A stretch of DNA of 64,000 bases from Acidimicrobiaceae bacterium (lineage in GTDB: Bacteria > Actinomycetota > Acidimicrobiia > Acidimicrobiales > RAAP-2), in NCBI GenBank assembly GCA_003142095.1, contig PLON01000054.1, forward strand, positions 1-64,000, written 5' to 3'. Positions 49,370 to 60,919 of the stretch are shown one piece after another. Numbering within the stretch: the first letter of the stretch is position 1; every line of letters starts with the position of its first letter. The position numbers and the translations under genes are program-made. The notes under the pieces were generated by a model that did no database searches, was not told where the DNA came from, and saw only the letters and a list, made by a program, of their open reading frames with translations.

Positions 49370-51103
49370 GTGCTAACCCGACTACTTCGCACTTATCTGC
49401 GACCATTCGGTCGTCAGATTGCCGTACTCGTCACGCTGCTCGTGGCCCAGACCGTCGGTAATCTCTACCTGCCCAATCTCAACGCCGACATCATCAACAA
49501 TGGCGTCATCGACGGCAACCTCCACTACATCCTGCATAGTGGCGAGGTAATGCTCGTACTCACCATGCTGGTGGGCATCTGCGCAGTAGTCGCGGTGTAC
49601 TGGGCCTCTCGGGTCGCGATGGGAGCCGGCGCCAACATCCGTGAGGCGGTCTTCACCCACGTGCAGGCGTTCTCGGCCCGGGACATGAATCGCTTCGGGA
49701 CCGCGTCGCTCATCACCCGCAACACAAACGACATTCAACAGATTCAGCTCTTCTTGCAGATGGCCCTCACCATGATGATCATCGCCCCGATCATGTGTAT
49801 CGGCGGCGTCATCATGGCGCTCCATGAGGGTGCGCAACTCTCGACGCTCCTGCTCGTCGCACTGCCTGTCATGGGCGTCTTCATTGGCACCGTCATGGTC
49901 AGAGTCATCCCGCAGTTCCGATCGATGCAGGGCAAGATCGATCGCATTAACGAAGTACTGCGAGAGCAGATCACGGGCGTGCGCGTCATCCGAGCCTTCG
50001 TGCGCAACGACTCCGAATTCGACCGATTCGCAATCGCCAACGCCGACTTGACGGGCACGGCGTTGTCGGTGAACCGAATATTCGCCCTGGCATTACCGGT
50101 CATGATGATGATCCTCAACTTGTCGAGCGTGGCCGTCATATGGTTCGGCGGACGCTTAGTAAGCGAGGGCTCGATGCCCATCGGCAACCTCACGGCTTTC
50201 CTGACGTACATCTTGCAGATCCTGCTCTCGGTGATGATGGCCGTCATGGTGGCGATCCTTCTGCCGCGTGCGGCCGCGAGCGCCGAACGCGTGATGCAGG
50301 TCCTTGACACCGTGCCGGTTCTCAGCGAACCCGCCAATCCAATTACCCCGAGCGAGACTAAGGGTCGCGTTCAATTTGAGAATGTCTCTTTCGAATACCC
50401 CGGCAGTGAGCGCCCGGTCCTCGACAACCTCTCCTTCACGCTGGAACCGGGTCAGACGAGCGCGATCATCGGAGGGACTGGCAGTGGCAAGACGACGCTG
50501 CTCAACCTCATCCCCCGGTTCTTTGATGCCACGTCGGGCCGCGTTCTGGTCGACGGCGTGGACGTGCGGGATCGATCCCAAGAAGCTCTGTGGGGTTCGA
50601 TCGGTCTCGTTCCCCAAGCGGCCTACCTCTTCAGCGGAACCGTCGCGAGCAATCTTCGCTTCGGTCGCTCGGACGCGAGCGACGAAGAGCTGTGGCAGGC
50701 CCTCGAAATCGCCCAAGCACGCGACTTCGTGGCGCTCATGGACGGGGCGCTCGAGGCACCTATCGATCAAGGCGGCACCAACGTGTCGGGGGGCCAGCGC
50801 CAACGGCTGTCCATCGCTCGGGCGTTGGTCAAGCGTCCGCACGTCTACCTCTTCGACGACTGCTTTTCTGCGCTCGACGCCGCCACCGACGCCCGCTTGC
50901 GCGCCGCCCTCAAAGAAGGCACGCGCGACGCTTCGGTGGTGATCGTCGCCCAGCGCGTCAGCACGATTATGCACGCCGACCGCATCATCGTGCTCGACGA
51001 CGGTCGCGTGCAGGGGATCGGTACGCACGAAGAGCTGCTCGCTGGCTGTGCGCCTTATCGCGAGATTGTTGGCTCTCAATTGGGAGAAGGTGCGTCCACA
51101 TGA
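49370..51103 (+). CDS. heterodimeric ABC exporter, subunit with degenerate ATPase site
   Basis: The 577-residue half-transporter has six membrane spans in residues 10-300 and an ATPase domain: Walker A GGTGSGKTT, signature VSGGQRQRLSIARAL, Walker B YLFDDCFSALD. The residue that should be the catalytic Glu after Walker B is Asp, as in the degenerate site of heterodimeric exporters of the TM287/288 type. GTG start, coupled closely to the small gene before it and overlapping its partner by ATGA. Confidence 0.87.
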   Translation: MLTRLLRTYLRPFGRQIAVLVTLLVAQTVGNLYLPNLNADIINNGVIDGNLHYILHSGEVMLVLTMLVGICAVVAVYWASRVAMGAGANIREAVFTHVQAFSARDMNRFGTASLITRNTNDIQQIQLFLQMALTMMIIAPIMCIGGVIMALHEGAQLSTLLLVALPVMGVFIGTVMVRVIPQFRSMQGKIDRINEVLREQITGVRVIRAFVRNDSEFDRFAIANADLTGTALSVNRIFALALPVMMMILNLSSVAVIWFGGRLVSEGSMPIGNLTAFLTYILQILLSVMMAVMVAILLPRAAASAERVMQVLDTVPVLSEPANPITPSETKGRVQFENVSFEYPGSERPVLDNLSFTLEPGQTSAIIGGTGSGKTTLLNLIPRFFDATSGRVLVDGVDVRDRSQEALWGSIGLVPQAAYLFSGTVASNLRFGRSDASDEELWQALEIAQARDFVALMDGALEAPIDQGGTNVSGGQRQRLSIARALVKRPHVYLFDDCFSALDAATDARLRAALKEGTRDASVVIVAQRVSTIMHADRIIVLDDGRVQGIGTHEELLAGCAPYREIVGSQLGEGAST

Positions 51104-53025
51104 CGATGGGCGCGATGAACGTGATCCGCGGTGGAGCACGTGCACCCGAGAAGAGCAAGGACTTGAGGGGCACCACGAGGCGCCTTCTCGCGAGGCTGCA
51201 CCCCGAACGCACCAAACTGTCACTCGCGATCGGGCTCGGTGTGGCGTCGGTCGCATTCATGGTGTCGGGACCCGAAATCCTCGGGAATGCCACGAACGTG
51301 TTGTTCGACGGCATCGTGGGCAAGGAGTTTCCGGCGGGCACGACGAAAACCCAGGCCCTCACATACCTCCGCGATCATGGCCACTCCCAGATCGCTTCCA
51401 TGGTCGCGGCGATGAACATCACGCCAGGAATCGGCGTCAACATCGACCAACTCGGGCGAGTGCTCGGCCTGGCGGGACTCGTGTACGTCCTGGGCGCCTC
51501 CTTTAGCTACTTCCAGGGTTTCACCATGGCGGGGCTCACCCAGCGCGTCATGTCCGGCATGCGCCGAGACGTCGAGGCGAAGCTGAGCCGGCTGCCGCTT
51601 CGCTACTTCGACAGCCATTCCCACGGCGACATCCTCAGCCGAGTTACCAACGACATCGACAATCTCACCACCACGATCCAACAGGGGCTGAGTCAGCTTC
51701 TGACGTCGCTACTCACCATCGTCGGCGTGATGGGCATGATGTTTTGGATCTCGCCCCTGCTGGCGGTGGTCTGTGCGGTAACGATCCCCCTCGCGCTCGT
51801 CGTGACGCTGTTCATCGCCAGGCGGTCTCAGGTTCAGTTCGCCACACAGTGGCGTCAGACGGGCACGATCAATGGCCTCGTAGAAGAGACTCACACCGGA
51901 CATGAGCTCGTGCAAGTCTTCGGGCGCAGCAAGTTGACAATTGACCAATTCGTGGGTCAGAACAAGCGTCTATACGAGGCGAGTTTCCGGGCACAGTTTC
52001 TCTCGGGGGTCATCCAGCCGTCGATGCAGTTCATCGCCAATATCAACTATGTCGCGATCGCGGTGCTCGGCGGGTATCGGGTGGCCTCTGGACTGCTCTC
52101 GCTCGGCGCAGTGACCGCCTTCATTCAATATTCGCGCCAGTTCACGATGCCCATCACCCAGATCGCCAGCCAGATGAACATGCTTCAATCAGGCATAGCG
52201 TCGGCAGAACGCGTCTTTGAGTTCCTCGATGCTGAGGAGGAAGAGCCTGACCTGACGGGCGAACCGACCCTCCGTCAGCCGTCGTCTGCCGCGAGCGTGA
52301 AACTGGATCACGTCAGCTTTCGCTACGACCTCGACAAGCCGTTGATCGAGAACTTCACTCTCGAAGTCGCTCCGGGTGAGACGGTCGCGATCGTTGGACC
52401 GACCGGAGCGGGCAAGACCACCATCGTCAACTTGCTCGTACGCTTCTACGAGATCGACAGCGGCCGCATCCTTCTCAACGGCATCGACTACAAGAACCTC
52501 ACTCGCGACGAAGTGCGCCGCGCATTTGGCATGGTGCTCCAAGATACGTGGATGTTCGCGGGCTCCATCCGCGACAACATCGCCTACGGCAAGCCGGGTG
52601 CCACTGGCGAGGAGGTCGTCGCCGCGGCCGTGGCGGCACACGTCGACAGTTTCGTTCGCACCCTGCCGGACGGCTACGACACGGTACTTGACGAGGACGC
52701 GTCCAACCTCTCGTCGGGACAAAAGCAGCTGCTCACCATCGCGCGAGCCTTCCTCGCCAACCAGAGCATCCTCATTCTGGATGAAGCCACGAGCAATGTC
52801 GACACTCGCACCGAAGTGCTCATTCAAGAGGCCATGGCCCACCTGCGCGAGGGCCGAACCAGTTTCGTGATCGCCCACCGCCTCTCGACGATCCGCAATG
52901 CAGACACGATCATCGTCATGGACCACGGTCGGATCATCGAACAGGGCAGCCACGAGGACCTCATGGAACAGCGCGGTCTCTACTTCGCGCTCTACAACAG
53001 CCAGTTCACCGAAGCGACAACCTGA
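51100..53025 (+). CDS. heterodimeric ABC exporter, subunit with consensus ATPase site
   Basis: The 641-residue half-transporter has an N-terminal cytosolic elbow and six spans; an insert of about 60 residues after the first span (GIVGKEFPAGTTKTQALTYL onward) lies outside the membrane. ATPase motifs are canonical: GPTGAGKTT, LSSGQKQLLTIARAF, ILILDEATSNVD, IAHRLSTI. Pairs with the upstream subunit to export lipids or amphiphilic drugs; the substrate cannot be read from sequence. Confidence 0.89.
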   Translation: MTMGAMNVIRGGARAPEKSKDLRGTTRRLLARLHPERTKLSLAIGLGVASVAFMVSGPEILGNATNVLFDGIVGKEFPAGTTKTQALTYLRDHGHSQIASMVAAMNITPGIGVNIDQLGRVLGLAGLVYVLGASFSYFQGFTMAGLTQRVMSGMRRDVEAKLSRLPLRYFDSHSHGDILSRVTNDIDNLTTTIQQGLSQLLTSLLTIVGVMGMMFWISPLLAVVCAVTIPLALVVTLFIARRSQVQFATQWRQTGTINGLVEETHTGHELVQVFGRSKLTIDQFVGQNKRLYEASFRAQFLSGVIQPSMQFIANINYVAIAVLGGYRVASGLLSLGAVTAFIQYSRQFTMPITQIASQMNMLQSGIASAERVFEFLDAEEEEPDLTGEPTLRQPSSAASVKLDHVSFRYDLDKPLIENFTLEVAPGETVAIVGPTGAGKTTIVNLLVRFYEIDSGRILLNGIDYKNLTRDEVRRAFGMVLQDTWMFAGSIRDNIAYGKPGATGEEVVAAAVAAHVDSFVRTLPDGYDTVLDEDASNLSSGQKQLLTIARAFLANQSILILDEATSNVDTRTEVLIQEAMAHLREGRTSFVIAHRLSTIRNADTIIVMDHGRIIEQGSHEDLMEQRGLYFALYNSQFTEATT

Positions 53026-53119
53026 TCGCGGCACCCAGTCACGCTGTTCGCACCACGCGGGATCTCCCTAGAGGACCGAAGGAGTTCCTAACGGTGGGGA
53101 CGTCCGCCCCGGCGCACTC

Positions 53120-53563
53120 CTACGATTTGCCGGGCACCACGAGCACCGGGCAGCTGGCGAACTCGATGACCTGTTCGGTCACGCTGCCGATGTAATTGGA
53201 ACGCACGCCTCGCTGGTCGGAGGCGGCCATCACGATCATGTCGGCCGGCCAGGTTCGCGCTTCTTCGAGAATCGCGCGGTACGGCTCGCCCGTGGTCCGA
53301 ACGACCTCGACCTGGTTGGAGGGGACACCCTCGTCACAGACCTTCTGACGCAAGTAGGAAAGCAGGTTGGTCACCGCCTCGCGGCGGCGCTCGCTGAAAT
53401 CGGGTCCGGTGGCTCGTTCGATCTCTTCACTGACGCGCTCGTCTTCGACGACGACGAAAATTCGCACGTGGGCCTTCAAATCGACGGCGAGGCGCGCGGC
53501 GGCCGCCGCCGCCGCGAGGCTCTCACGCGAGTCATCGGCCGTCACCAGCATACGAAAGGCCAT
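53120..53563 (-). CDS. universal stress protein at the end of the ATPase operon
   Basis: The 147-residue UspA-fold protein starts MAFRMLVTADDSRESLAAAA and ends FASCPVLVVPGKS. The ATP motif is near DQRGVRSNYIGSVTEQVI, with GS but a changed first glycine. AGGAGG inside the end of the ATPase subunit D gene is spaced for this ATG, and stop and start overlap (TGATG), so the protein is made together with the ATPase. A link between Usp and V/A-type ATPase is unusual. It converges with the ABC exporter. Confidence 0.84.
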   Translation of the reverse strand: MAFRMLVTADDSRESLAAAAAAARLAVDLKAHVRIFVVVEDERVSEEIERATGPDFSERRREAVTNLLSYLRQKVCDEGVPSNQVEVVRTTGEPYRAILEEARTWPADMIVMAASDQRGVRSNYIGSVTEQVIEFASCPVLVVPGKS

Positions 53564-54186
53564 CACCATCCTCCTGGGGCCAAGCGCTGGGCGGCCCAGC
53601 GCGTGACCAGGCGCTCCTCGCGCTCGACTTCGTCGAGTCGCAGGGTCAATGCCCGCAACTCACCCTCGAGCATGGGGAGCCGATGACGTTCGATGGCTCG
53701 TAGACGACGGCGCGTCGAGACGAGTTCAGTCTCGATCGCACGCAGAGCACTCTCCACGACGGCCTGACGGGCGGCCGCGTCGAGGGCGCGCTGGTGCGCG
53801 TCGGACGACGGTCCGACGGCGGCATTGACGGCCCGGTTCATGGGGTCAAGGGCCGGAACCACGACGCGGGCTTCGTCGGGGTGCAAGGCGCCCATGGTGT
53901 TACGCCAGGTGATCGTGACCTCGGCACAGCCCTGCGTGGACGCGCCCACAAGCCGTGCCGTCGTCGCGCCACTGATGGCCTCGACCCGAGTGGCCCAGCG
54001 ATCGGCCTCACTCGATGCAGCCGCCCACGAGCGCGCCGCTTCCTCGCGCAACTGGAGCAGTCGGCGGTGCTCGCGTGAGAGCAGCTGTTGCTTGCGGCCG
54101 AGCAGGTCTACCCCGTGTGTGGCGATCGCGATCCGCTCTAAGAGCCACGGCCGACCTGCCCGTCCCGGTGGGGTCTGCTCAGCCAT
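53563..54186 (-). CDS. atpD: V/A-type ATP synthase subunit D (central rotor)
   Basis: The 207-residue, mostly helical protein has LLGRKQQLLSREHRRLLQLR in the N-terminal helix and ERHRLPMLEGELRALTLRLD near the C-terminus, the two long helices of the rotor shaft. Subunit D turns inside the A3B3 head. Overlaps subunit B by four codons or so, in the usual order A-B-D. Confidence 0.85.
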   Translation of the reverse strand: MAEQTPPGRAGRPWLLERIAIATHGVDLLGRKQQLLSREHRRLLQLREEAARSWAAASSEADRWATRVEAISGATTARLVGASTQGCAEVTITWRNTMGALHPDEARVVVPALDPMNRAVNAAVGPSSDAHQRALDAAARQAVVESALRAIETELVSTRRRLRAIERHRLPMLEGELRALTLRLDEVEREERLVTRWAAQRLAPGGW

Positions 54187-55678
54187 GGTCGTCGCCCATG
54201 GGTGGCGACGCGCGAACCGGCGCAGGGTCGTTGTCGGCGCCTAAGCCCCCTTCGCCCTCGCGCAGGTTGCCGGTGTAGTAGGCGGCGGTCATCGCTCGTG
54301 GCATCATCGTGAGCTCGCGCTCGGGCAGTACCGAGGCAACGTTCCACGCCCGTTTCAGTGTGTCTTCCATCGAGCGAGACTCGTCGCTCGACTGATTTAC
54401 GAGGTCGCGAAGGAATGCATCTTCGAAGTCGAGGTAGATACGGTCGGTCTCGGTGAGGGCCTCCGCGCCAATCAAGTCCGCTAACTCCCGTGCGGATCGC
54501 GCTCGAGCGAACGACGCGATGAGTTGGGCGGCCAGCGCCATGTGATCGGCCCGCGTACGCCCCTCGCCCACACCCTTTCGCATGAGACGAGACAACGTCG
54601 AGAGCACGTCGACGGGCGGGTAGACGCCTTTGGCGTGAACGTCGGGCGAAAGCACGATCTGACCTTCGGTGATGTAACCGGTGAGGTCGGGAACGGGGTG
54701 GGTGATGTCACCCCCGGGCATCGTGAGGACCGGAATCAGCGTGATCGATCCGGCGTGTCCGCGGATTCGGCCACAGCGCTCGTAGAGCGAAGCGAGGTCG
54801 CTGTAGAGATAGCCCGGGTAGGCGCGTCGCCCGGGCACTTCTCCGCGGGCCGAGGACACCTCGCGCAGAGCTTCGCAGTAACTGGTCATGTCGGCGAGTA
54901 CGACGAGCACGTGCTGGTCACGCTCAAAGGCAAGGTACTCGGCGATGGTAAGAGCGACCCGTGGCGTAAGGACGCGCTGGACGACCGGGTCGTCCGCGGT
55001 GTCGAGCACGAGTACGAGGTCGCCCTGCGCCGAGCGAGTCTCGAGAACATCTCGTATCGCCGCCGCGTCGGCGTGGGTCAGCCCCATGCCGGCCACGACG
55101 ACCTTGAAGTTCTCGCCCGCGACGTTGGCCTGGGCTGCGATCTGGGCGGCGAGGTCGAGGTGGGGCAGCCCGGCGGAGGAGAATACTGGGAGCTTCTGAC
55201 CCCGCACCAACGTCGCGAGTGCGTCGATCACCGACACCCCAGTAAAGACCGGGTCGCTCGGCACGTCGCGTCGACTCGGATTGAGGGGCGCGCCGTTAAC
55301 CGCGCGGCGCTCTCGCCCTAGCATCGGTGGGCCGCCATCTAAGGGCTCGCCCATTCCGTTCCAGACCCGACCGAGCCAGCCGTCGCCGACGGGAATGTCG
55401 AAGGGCCGGCCCTCGAAGGAGACGTTCACGAGCGCTGGATCAATGCCGCTCGTACCTTGGAGCACCTCGACGATGGCTACATCACCACTGACCTCGAGGA
55501 CGAGTCCGTGGCGCACCTCGCCCGAAGGGAGGCGAACGCGAGCGATCTCGTCCCATCCCACGCCCTCGACACCTGCGATGGCGAGCAAGGGACCGCCGAC
55601 GCGTCTCGCCCCGGAGTATTCGATGGGGCCGAGTGGACCTACTGACATCTCGGATCCGCTTCGCGCGTTCGTGCTCAT
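54179..55678 (-). CDS. atpB: V/A-type ATP synthase subunit B (regulatory)
   Basis: The 499-residue protein has the family blocks ARRVGGPLLAIAGVEG, FTGVSVIDALATLVRGQKLP, SAGLPHLDLAAQIA, VLADMTSYCEALREVSSARG, RRAYPGYLYSDLASLYERCG and LTGYITEGQIVLSPDVHAKG, PPVDVLSTLSRLM. As in all B subunits the P-loop lysine is missing (SSAGLPHLD instead of GxxxxGKT), so it does not hydrolyse ATP. It alternates with subunit A in the head. Confidence 0.93.
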   Translation of the reverse strand: MSTNARSGSEMSVGPLGPIEYSGARRVGGPLLAIAGVEGVGWDEIARVRLPSGEVRHGLVLEVSGDVAIVEVLQGTSGIDPALVNVSFEGRPFDIPVGDGWLGRVWNGMGEPLDGGPPMLGRERRAVNGAPLNPSRRDVPSDPVFTGVSVIDALATLVRGQKLPVFSSAGLPHLDLAAQIAAQANVAGENFKVVVAGMGLTHADAAAIRDVLETRSAQGDLVLVLDTADDPVVQRVLTPRVALTIAEYLAFERDQHVLVVLADMTSYCEALREVSSARGEVPGRRAYPGYLYSDLASLYERCGRIRGHAGSITLIPVLTMPGGDITHPVPDLTGYITEGQIVLSPDVHAKGVYPPVDVLSTLSRLMRKGVGEGRTRADHMALAAQLIASFARARSARELADLIGAEALTETDRIYLDFEDAFLRDLVNQSSDESRSMEDTLKRAWNVASVLPERELTMMPRAMTAAYYTGNLREGEGGLGADNDPAPVRASPPMGDDHG

Positions 55679-57414
55679 GACGCCTCCGCGATTCGTGCGA
55701 GCACTTCGTCGCGCAGACGAATCACGCCGTCGGCGTCGTCAGGTCCGGTCTCGTCGCGCGCGCGGGTAACGGCCGTGAAGTCGAACTCCTCGACCACCGC
55801 GGCGGGCAGACCGCCGTCGACGAGGGCGAGGCACCGGTCGTAGACGGCGAGGACCATCTCCAGCAACGCAGTCTGCTTGGCTGGACTACAGAAGGCGTCC
55901 CGCTCGCTCATCGCGCTCTGCTGGAGGACCCCTTCTCGCAGTAGGCGCCCCGTCAGCAAAACGATCCGCTCGTGTGCGGGCAGGGCGCTCACCCCCACGA
56001 GCTCGACAACCGAGTCGAGTCGGTCAGCCTCGGCAAGCAGGGCAAGTGCTCGGGCACGCGCCTCAGCCCACCCCAACCGGCCCTCGCTCGCGTGCCAGTT
56101 CGCGATGGTTTCGCCGTCAAGGCTGAACGAGTGGCGCCAGGTCACAGCCGGGTAGTGGCGCGCGTAGGCGAGATCACGGTCGAGCGACCACAGGCAGCGC
56201 ACAAAGCGCACGGTTTGGGACGTGACGGGTTCGGTCATGTCACCACCGCCGGGTGAGACCGCACCGATGAGGGTCACCGAGCCTTCGGCGCCACCGAGGG
56301 TGCGGACCCGGGCGGCGCGTTCGTAGAAGGCCGCGAGAGAAGACGACAGACTGGCCGGGTAACCCTCCTCGGCCGGCAACTCCCCGCTGCGCGAAGAGAA
56401 CTCTCTCAACGCTTCGGCCCACCGCGACGTCGAGTCGGCGAGCACCACCACGCGATAACCCATGTCACGGAAGTACTCGGCGACCGTCATCCCGGTGTAG
56501 ACGCTCGCCACCCGAGCCATCACCGGCATGTTGGACGTGTTGGCGATGACGACGGTGCGCTCGCGCAAGCTGGTGCCCGTGGTCGGATCCACTAAGGCCG
56601 AGAGGTCGGCCATGGCGTCGGCGAGTTCGTTGCCGCGCTCGCCGCAACCGACGAAGACGACGACTTCGGCGTCGGCCCACTTGACGATCTGCTGAAGGAG
56701 CATCGACTTGCCGGTGCCAAAGCCCCCCGGCACCGCGGCGGTCGCGCCGTGGGCAATCGGAAAGAAAAGGTCGACCACCCGCTGTCCGGTGACGAGCGGT
56801 GCGACAGGTTGCAGCCGCTCACGCGCCGGTCGGGCCCGACGGACCGGCCACTCCTCACAGAGAGTGACGGGGCTACCGCCGATGATGGCGACGACGTCGT
56901 CCTCGCCCATCGTGCCCGCTGGGGCGAGTTGTGTCACTGTCCCGTGCGCGTCGGGCGGGACCAGGATTCGGTGTTCAAAGTTGCTTCCGACCGTCACCGT
57001 GCCGAGCAGCGCTCCCGGTGCGAGATCGGCTCCGAGTTCGACCAGTGCCGGACGAAACGGCCACGATGCGTTGGACTTCATTTCGCCGAATCCTCCGGGG
57101 ACGAGCCAGGTCGGTCCGCCCTCGAGCCGTCGAAGCAGTCCGTCAAACACACCTCCGAGCAGACCGGGGCCCAGGCGCGCCGACAGCGGTCGGCCATGAG
57201 AAACCGCCCCATCGCCCACGCGAAGCCCACCGGTGTACTCGAAGGCCTCGGCGGTGAGACGACCGTCTTGTATCGAGACCACTTCAGCGGGGACGTGCAA
57301 GGGACCGACGTCGATGACGTCAAGAACGGCGACACCACGAAGTCCCGCCACCTCGAGAAGTGGGCCGTTCACGCGTTCCACTCGACCGCCCTCGGAATCA
57401 GTGCTCACGACCAC
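55675..57414 (-). CDS. atpA: V/A-type ATP synthase subunit A (catalytic)
   Basis: The 579-residue protein has the Walker A loop PGGFGTGKSM (230-238), the A-specific non-homologous region (around PDAHGTVTQLAPAGTMGEDD), FVGCGERGNELADAMAD with the catalytic Glu, ANTSNMPVMARVASVYTGMT and ADSTSRWAEALREFSSRSGE. It is slightly shorter than most homologues at the C-terminus. It binds and turns over ATP on the cytosolic face. Start and stop overlap E and B. Confidence 0.93.
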   Translation of the reverse strand: MVVSTDSEGGRVERVNGPLLEVAGLRGVAVLDVIDVGPLHVPAEVVSIQDGRLTAEAFEYTGGLRVGDGAVSHGRPLSARLGPGLLGGVFDGLLRRLEGGPTWLVPGGFGEMKSNASWPFRPALVELGADLAPGALLGTVTVGSNFEHRILVPPDAHGTVTQLAPAGTMGEDDVVAIIGGSPVTLCEEWPVRRARPARERLQPVAPLVTGQRVVDLFFPIAHGATAAVPGGFGTGKSMLLQQIVKWADAEVVVFVGCGERGNELADAMADLSALVDPTTGTSLRERTVVIANTSNMPVMARVASVYTGMTVAEYFRDMGYRVVVLADSTSRWAEALREFSSRSGELPAEEGYPASLSSSLAAFYERAARVRTLGGAEGSVTLIGAVSPGGGDMTEPVTSQTVRFVRCLWSLDRDLAYARHYPAVTWRHSFSLDGETIANWHASEGRLGWAEARARALALLAEADRLDSVVELVGVSALPAHERIVLLTGRLLREGVLQQSAMSERDAFCSPAKQTALLEMVLAVYDRCLALVDGGLPAAVVEEFDFTAVTRARDETGPDDADGVIRLRDEVLARIAEAS

Positions 57415-57959
57415 AGCTCGGAGATCTCCTCACCGACGGACGCCATGACGCGCTCCACTAATGCGTCAGTCTTCAGGTCGAGGCTCCGTTCGCCGCAGTG
57501 CGCGACGACACCGATCTCCCCTTCGGGCGCCACCAACGTGGCTTCATCTCCGAGGCGCTCACGAGCGACCTCGCGAAGACGAGCGTTTAGCGCTGCCGCC
57601 TCGGGAGAGCGAGCGAGCTGGCGAAGCCGATCGAGCACTTGTGTGCGCACCTGCTCATAGACCAGGCGTTGGGCGCCGAGCACTTCCTGGCGAGCCTCGC
57701 GTCGCGCGTTGGCCACAACGGCCAGCGCGCTGCGTCGGGCAAGTGTGGCGCCACGCTCGCGCGCCGTAGCGAGCCTCGCGTCGGCCTGTTGTCGCGCCTC
57801 GGCGAGGGTGTTCTCGGCCTGCGCGGCGGCTTCGCTCACTATCTGCTCGCCACGTCGTCGCGCACTGTCGGCGAGAAAGTCGGTCACGGGACTCAGGTCG
57901 GCGATCAATCGGGACTTCGCCGTCATGACACTTCCAGTGCCGTCTTTTCGGTTCGTCAC
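57405..57959 (-). CDS. atpE: V/A-type ATP synthase subunit E (peripheral stalk)
   Basis: The 184-residue protein has a long coiled coil in the first half (AARRRGEQIVSEAAAQAENT, then EARQQADARLATARERGATL) and a globular C-terminal part (LGDEATLVAPEGEIGV, LDLKTDALVERVMAS). Together with subunit G/H it forms the stator stalk. The ATG overlaps the subunit F stop (ATGA). An internal ATG at codon 12 is possible. Confidence 0.8.
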   Translation of the reverse strand: MTNRKDGTGSVMTAKSRLIADLSPVTDFLADSARRRGEQIVSEAAAQAENTLAEARQQADARLATARERGATLARRSALAVVANARREARQEVLGAQRLVYEQVRTQVLDRLRQLARSPEAAALNARLREVARERLGDEATLVAPEGEIGVVAHCGERSLDLKTDALVERVMASVGEEISELWS

Positions 57960-58177
57960 GTCGTCATCTCCACGGTGAGGGGCACTCGGCGCAGGCGAAC
58001 ACTGTCGCCGAGCGCCGCGGCGGCGGCTGGAGTGAGCACGACAAGTTCGACGTCACGAGCGAGGTTGGACCACGCTTCTTTGATCTCCTCAGGACTCTCG
58101 GCGACGATTGGCAGAGCACCGGCGAGGGCATAGCCCTGCACCCGCACAGACTCGCCCAGCACCGCAACGCGTCCCAC
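57956..58177 (-). CDS. atpF: V/A-type ATP synthase subunit F
   Basis: The 73-residue protein starts GTG and reads GRVAVLGESVRVQGYALAGA, then VELVVLTPAAAAALGDSV. The Rossmann-like start VAVLG and the size suit subunit F, which sits on the rotor shaft and regulates it. It is shorter than usual (about 100). The start is five bases after the subunit K stop. Confidence 0.75.
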   Translation of the reverse strand: MGRVAVLGESVRVQGYALAGALPIVAESPEEIKEAWSNLARDVELVVLTPAAAAALGDSVRLRRVPLTVEMTT

Positions 58178-58181
58178 CGAC

Positions 58182-59995
<1,814 letters not shown>

Positions 59996-60009
<14 letters not shown>

Positions 60010-60919
60010 CAAGCAGCTCAATTCCACGACCGGCACGGGCGGCGATTTCTAGAGCTGCGCGTATTCGCCACACGTCCGCATACATCGCCGCAACGGCCGC
60101 GACGACTGTTGCCGGCTCGGCACCGCCGCGACGAACCCCCTCTTCTCCGCTACGCCAGAGCTGATTCCACCAGCGCGCCTCGCAGGTCCACAGGTCCTCG
60201 GGTCCGGTGGCGCCCTCGAGCACAGCAGCGATCTCAATTGGCAGCGCTGCGCCGAGCTGATGCAGCGTCCTCGCGTGGAGTGCATTACGCCCAAGGACGG
60301 CTCGAGCGTTGGCGTCCGGCACCGAATCTGACGCAAGAGACGTTCCCGCGATGACGAGGCGGGCGAGAACGAGGGCACAAAAGCCCTCGGCCCACACGCT
60401 GGCCTCGGGCACGTTCTCGACCACCCGGCGCGCGAGGGAGATCTGCAGTGCGACGAGGATACCGGGGCTCTCCAGCGCTCCGGGGTCCCCCCACGGTGAA
60501 CGTTTCAACGACTCGCGAAGCTCGACGATGCTTGAAGATTGACGGTGGCGCGGCACGCTCGCCAGCGAACCCAAGTCGTACGGAATGGGAACCTGGTGGC
60601 CCTCGATGCGCGCGAGCTCGCCGCGTATATTCGCCAGTTCGAAGCCACCTGCGAGTACACGAAGGCGCGACGCGCCAAGGGCCGGGCTCCAACCTGCGAG
60701 CACGCGAAGGTTCCACAGCGCCGTCTCGAACAAGGCACGCTCGGCCTCTTCGAGGCTCAGCCCGCTCTCGAGGCGCTCGCCGTAACTGGTCGTAGCAAGA
60801 ACCTCCAGCGCGCTAGAGAGTGAACCGGACCGGGCAATGTCGCGCGCTCCGGCAGGCCCGACGCAGCGGCTCGTCAGGCTGCGACTACGAACCTGGGCGG
60901 CGACCCAGCCCGCACTCAT
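59996..60919 (-). CDS. atpC: V/A-type ATP synthase subunit C
   Basis: The 307-residue helical protein has ALWNLRVLAGWSPALGASRL, FELANIRGELARIEG and an ending WRIRAALEIAARAGRGIELL, consistent with the funnel-shaped subunit that joins rotor shaft and c-ring. The call rests largely on operon position between H and I. It overlaps subunit I at the 3' end and the stalk subunit at the 5' end. Confidence 0.75.
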
